Assembly (NCBI GenBank): GCA_016208205.1
Contig: JACQYP010000166.1
Span: 1-8,897 of the forward strand
Source of the DNA: Candidatus Desantisiibacteriota bacterium
Lineage (GTDB): Bacteria > UBA9089 > CG2-30-40-21
Direction of reading: 5' to 3'
Length of the DNA: 8,897 bases
The notes below the pieces were generated by a model, which saw only the letters and a program-made list of their open reading frames with translations, was not told the DNA's origin and searched no databases. Positions 8,010 to 8,897 of this stretch are shown piece by piece. A program made the translations under genes and the position numbers. Numbering within the stretch: the first letter of the stretch is position 1; each line of letters starts with the position of its first letter.

Positions 8010-8192
8010 TTATTCAGCTGTAATAACAACCTTTCCCTGTGCTACCTCTTCCAAGGCAATAGCAATGGGATTTTTCTCCTTTGTTTCAATCAAAGGACGG
8101 GACCCCTGTTGAATTTGAAGTGCTCTCTGAGATATGGCAATAGATAGTTTATATCTATCTGGAGCCTTATCAAACAATCCATCTAATTGCAT
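8010..8192 (-). CDS. rpoZ: RNA polymerase omega subunit
   Basis: A 60-residue protein, at the short end for omega. PDRYKLSIAISQRALQIQQG (residues 11-30) is the conserved alpha-helical segment, and RPLIETKEKNPIAIALEEVAQGKV matches the family's second block, which clamps the beta-prime C-terminus. Omega assists assembly and stability of RNA polymerase and, in some bacteria, ppGpp sensing. The ATG at 8192 has a GGGGG Shine-Dalgarno about 7 nt upstream. It is the first gene of the minus-strand run, 118 bp ahead of the response regulator gene, downstream of a sigma-54-like promoter and a small repeat element. Confidence 0.93.
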   Translation of the reverse strand: MQLDGLFDKAPDRYKLSIAISQRALQIQQGSRPLIETKEKNPIAIALEEVAQGKVVITAE

Positions 8193-8200
8193 GTTATATC

Positions 8201-8287
8201 CCCCTTTTATTTAGGCTATAGGCTGTAGACTATTAGTCTGTTAGGCTGAAGGTTAGCCTCTTCTGCTCACAGCCTAAATACCTCTTT
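8201..8287. mobile_element. 73-bp octamer-repeat element upstream of rpoZ
   Basis: TATTTAGGCT (8208-8217) and AGCCTAAATA (8271-8280) are perfect 10-bp inverses. The arms are degenerate octamers (TTAGGCTA, TAGGCTGT, AGACTATT, AGTCTGTT, AGGCTGAA). The 7 bp abutting each end, CCCCTTT at 8201-8207 and CCTCTTT at 8281-8287, match at 6 of 7 bases, consistent with an aged target duplication. The left copy contributes to the rpoZ Shine-Dalgarno. The unit lies between the putative sigma-54 promoter and rpoZ and would be transcribed as a leader hairpin. Confidence 0.55.
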
Positions 8288-8293
8288 TATACA

Positions 8294-8309
8294 AGCAAAT
8301 TTCATGCCA
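8294..8309 (-). promoter_or_regulatory. Sigma-54 (-24/-12) promoter candidate for rpoZ
   Basis: On the minus strand TGGCATGAAATTTGCT fits the consensus TGGCACG-N4-TTGCW with one difference (T for C at the sixth base). The invariant GG (8308-8307) and GC (8296-8295) are separated by the required 10 bases. Transcription would start near 8284 and read rpoZ, the response regulator and probably dnaK. An IHF-like site and twin palindromes lie upstream at suitable distances. I see no equally good sigma-70 promoter here. Confidence 0.5.
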
Positions 8310-8338
8310 AAATTATTGATTATGCTATAGTGATTTAT

Positions 8339-8351
8339 TATCAACGGGTTA
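8339..8351 (+). promoter_or_regulatory. IHF-like site
   Basis: TATCAACGGGTTA matches the IHF core consensus WATCAANNNNTTR at every defined base. It lies about 55-67 bp upstream of the predicted start, between the -24 box and the twin palindromes, where DNA bending is normally needed at sigma-54 promoters. The consensus is short and could occur by chance. Confidence 0.35.
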
Positions 8352-8384
8352 CAGTTGTCTAACCGTATGAGTCATGAGTCGTGC

Positions 8385-8420
8385 TGCCATTTTGGCACTG
8401 ATAGAAATGCCATTTTGGCA
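8385..8420. promoter_or_regulatory. Twin 13-bp palindromes TGCCATTTTGGCA
   Basis: Two identical copies at 8385-8397 and 8408-8420, 23 bp apart centre to centre (about two helical turns). Each is TGCC-ATTTT-GGCA. They lie about 107 and 130 bp upstream of the predicted rpoZ start, within the usual range of enhancer sites for sigma-54 activators. A half-site, TGCCAAAAT, overlaps the -24 region at 8305-8313, so a repressor role is also possible. They look like paired binding sites for a dimeric regulator. Confidence 0.5.
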
Positions 8421-8537
8421 TACAGAAAGGATGCAGATAGGCACAAAGGAAGAAGGAAGGTAACCGTTCACGGTTTACAGTTATCGGTTTACGGCTACAA
8501 AAGAACAGAAGACAGGTATCCAAAATGCTTCAATAGA

Positions 8538-8573
8538 GTTCGTAGTGACCCTATTTATGGGGTTGCTCAGGCT
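8538..8573. repeat. Shortened copy of the 7907-7966 repeat
   Basis: Begins GTTCGTAGT and ends TTTATGGGGTTGCTCAGGCT like the full copy, but 24 internal bases, including the inner stem, are missing. It lies in the same orientation inside the 395-bp element. The 20-bp right-hand end is identical in both copies. Confidence 0.85.
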
Positions 8574-8582
8574 CGATGTTTT

Positions 8583-8662
8583 TGGAATGCGGCAGCTTAC
8601 TTGCTGCCGCTTTTAACTAAGGCACAAGAGAAAAGCGAAAGCAAGTAAGCTTTCGCATTCCA
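8583..8662. repeat. 80-bp palindromic unit of two hairpins with complementary loops
   Basis: Outer ends TGGAATGCG (8583-8591) and CGCATTCCA (8654-8662) are perfect inverses. Inside are two hairpins with 8-bp stems: GCGGCAGC-TTACTT-GCTGCCGC (8589-8610) and GCGAAAGC-AAGTAA-GCTTTCGC (8635-8656). The loops TTACTT and AAGTAA are exact complements, and GCTTACTTGC (8595-8604) is the inverse of GCAAGTAAGC (8641-8650). The unit can therefore fold either as two hairpins, possibly kissing, or as one long stem. Confidence 0.85.
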
Positions 8663-8897
8663 TATCACCTATTATCATTCCCCAAGCATTATCATCTTGC
8701 ATTATATGGGATGCATTTTCCGGATTCTTATACCTATTCTCTTGAAAAATTTGAACATCGAGTACTAACAATTTATAATGAAGATTGTTGCTCCAATTAT
8801 TGCATAGTTCAATAAAAAACTGTAAACTGTGAACCGACAACCGTGAACGGTTACGAAGGAAGATATAGAGACATGTTTGTTTTTTTGCCTCTCTTTC

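Larger units (their letters stand above)
8452..8862. mobile_element. 395-bp MITE-like element with 16-bp ends and 8-bp target duplication
   Basis: The element spans 8460-8854. Its ends, GTAACCGTTCACGGTT (8460-8475) and AACCGTGAACGGTTAC (8839-8854), are perfect 16-bp inverses. The 8-mer GAAGGAAG abuts both ends exactly (8452-8459 and 8855-8862). Just inside, both arms carry related heptamer-like words (CGGTTTACAGTT; AACTGTAAACTGTGAACCG). The interior holds a shortened dispersed repeat (8538-8573) and a two-hairpin palindrome (8583-8662). About 160 bp at 8663-8820 show nothing recognisable. There is no transposase. The GA-rich setting of the direct repeat tempers confidence. Confidence 0.6.

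Noticed and set aside
7892..8029. 46-codon N-terminal extension of the response regulator
   Set aside because: These codons are read from the dispersed repeat at 7907-7966. The ATG at 7891 has a good Shine-Dalgarno and begins right at the receiver fold.
8391..8420. A second sigma-54 promoter formed by TTTTGGCA in the twin palindromes
   Set aside because: The spacing between GG and the next GC is 13-14 bases, not the required 10.
8355..8648. 97-codon plus-strand open frame
   Set aside because: It runs through the twin palindromes, the inverted-repeat end, the shortened dispersed repeat and the hairpin pair, and shows no domain or start signal.
8613..8840. 75-codon minus-strand open frame
   Set aside because: It begins with TTG inside a terminal repeat, ends in the hairpin unit and has no convincing ribosome binding site. 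The middle (about 8663-8820) looks faintly protein-like and could be a decayed remnant, but I recognise nothing.

Overview
The window is a stretch of bacterial chromosome in which every confident gene lies on the minus strand. Read in transcription order, from high to low coordinates, the genes are: rpoZ (RNA polymerase omega), a single-domain response regulator, dnaK, a hicB-hicA toxin-antitoxin pair, groES, groEL, an FmdB-type zinc-ribbon protein, an acylphosphatase and a type I dihydroorotase (pyrC). The coding part is housekeeping: protein folding, pyrimidine synthesis and a core polymerase subunit. I cannot place the organism reliably. The sequence is fairly AT-rich. The intergenic gaps are filled with heptamer and octamer repeats and small palindromes, a style I associate with some uncultivated candidate-phylum bacteria and with filamentous cyanobacteria. 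That is an impression, not a classification.

Layout: 62-1837 holds pyrC and the acylphosphatase gene. 1838-2186 is non-coding; most of it is a 294-bp block bounded by inverted repeats, containing four tandem 26-bp hairpin units. 2187-2411 is the FmdB-type gene. 2412-2637 carries heptamer repeats, a GC-rich hairpin and a possible promoter. 2638-4802 is groES-groEL, with an unusually wide 236-bp spacer between them. 4803-5032 holds an operator-like palindrome and a 105-bp repeat element. 5033-5468 is hicBA, 5565-7472 dnaK, 7523-7891 the response regulator and 8010-8192 rpoZ. 8193-8897 has no credible gene. It holds a sigma-54-like promoter pointing at rpoZ, an IHF-like site, twin 13-bp palindromes and a 395-bp element bounded by inverted repeats.

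The non-coding DNA is the most interesting part. Several repeat blocks are bounded by inverted repeats, and at least two of these are immediately flanked by 7- or 8-bp direct repeats (AAACCAA; GAAGGAAG). A third has a 6/7 match. This is the footprint expected of small transposable elements, yet their arms are built largely from degenerate 7/8-nt repeats. Two heptamer arrays also sit in frame inside pyrC, where a segment encoding NTKMNPPL is duplicated. Upstream of rpoZ, the twin palindromes, IHF-like site and -24/-12 motif lie in the order and spacing of an enhancer-dependent sigma-54 promoter, which may drive rpoZ, the response regulator and dnaK together. No tRNA, rRNA, CRISPR array or transposase gene was recognised.
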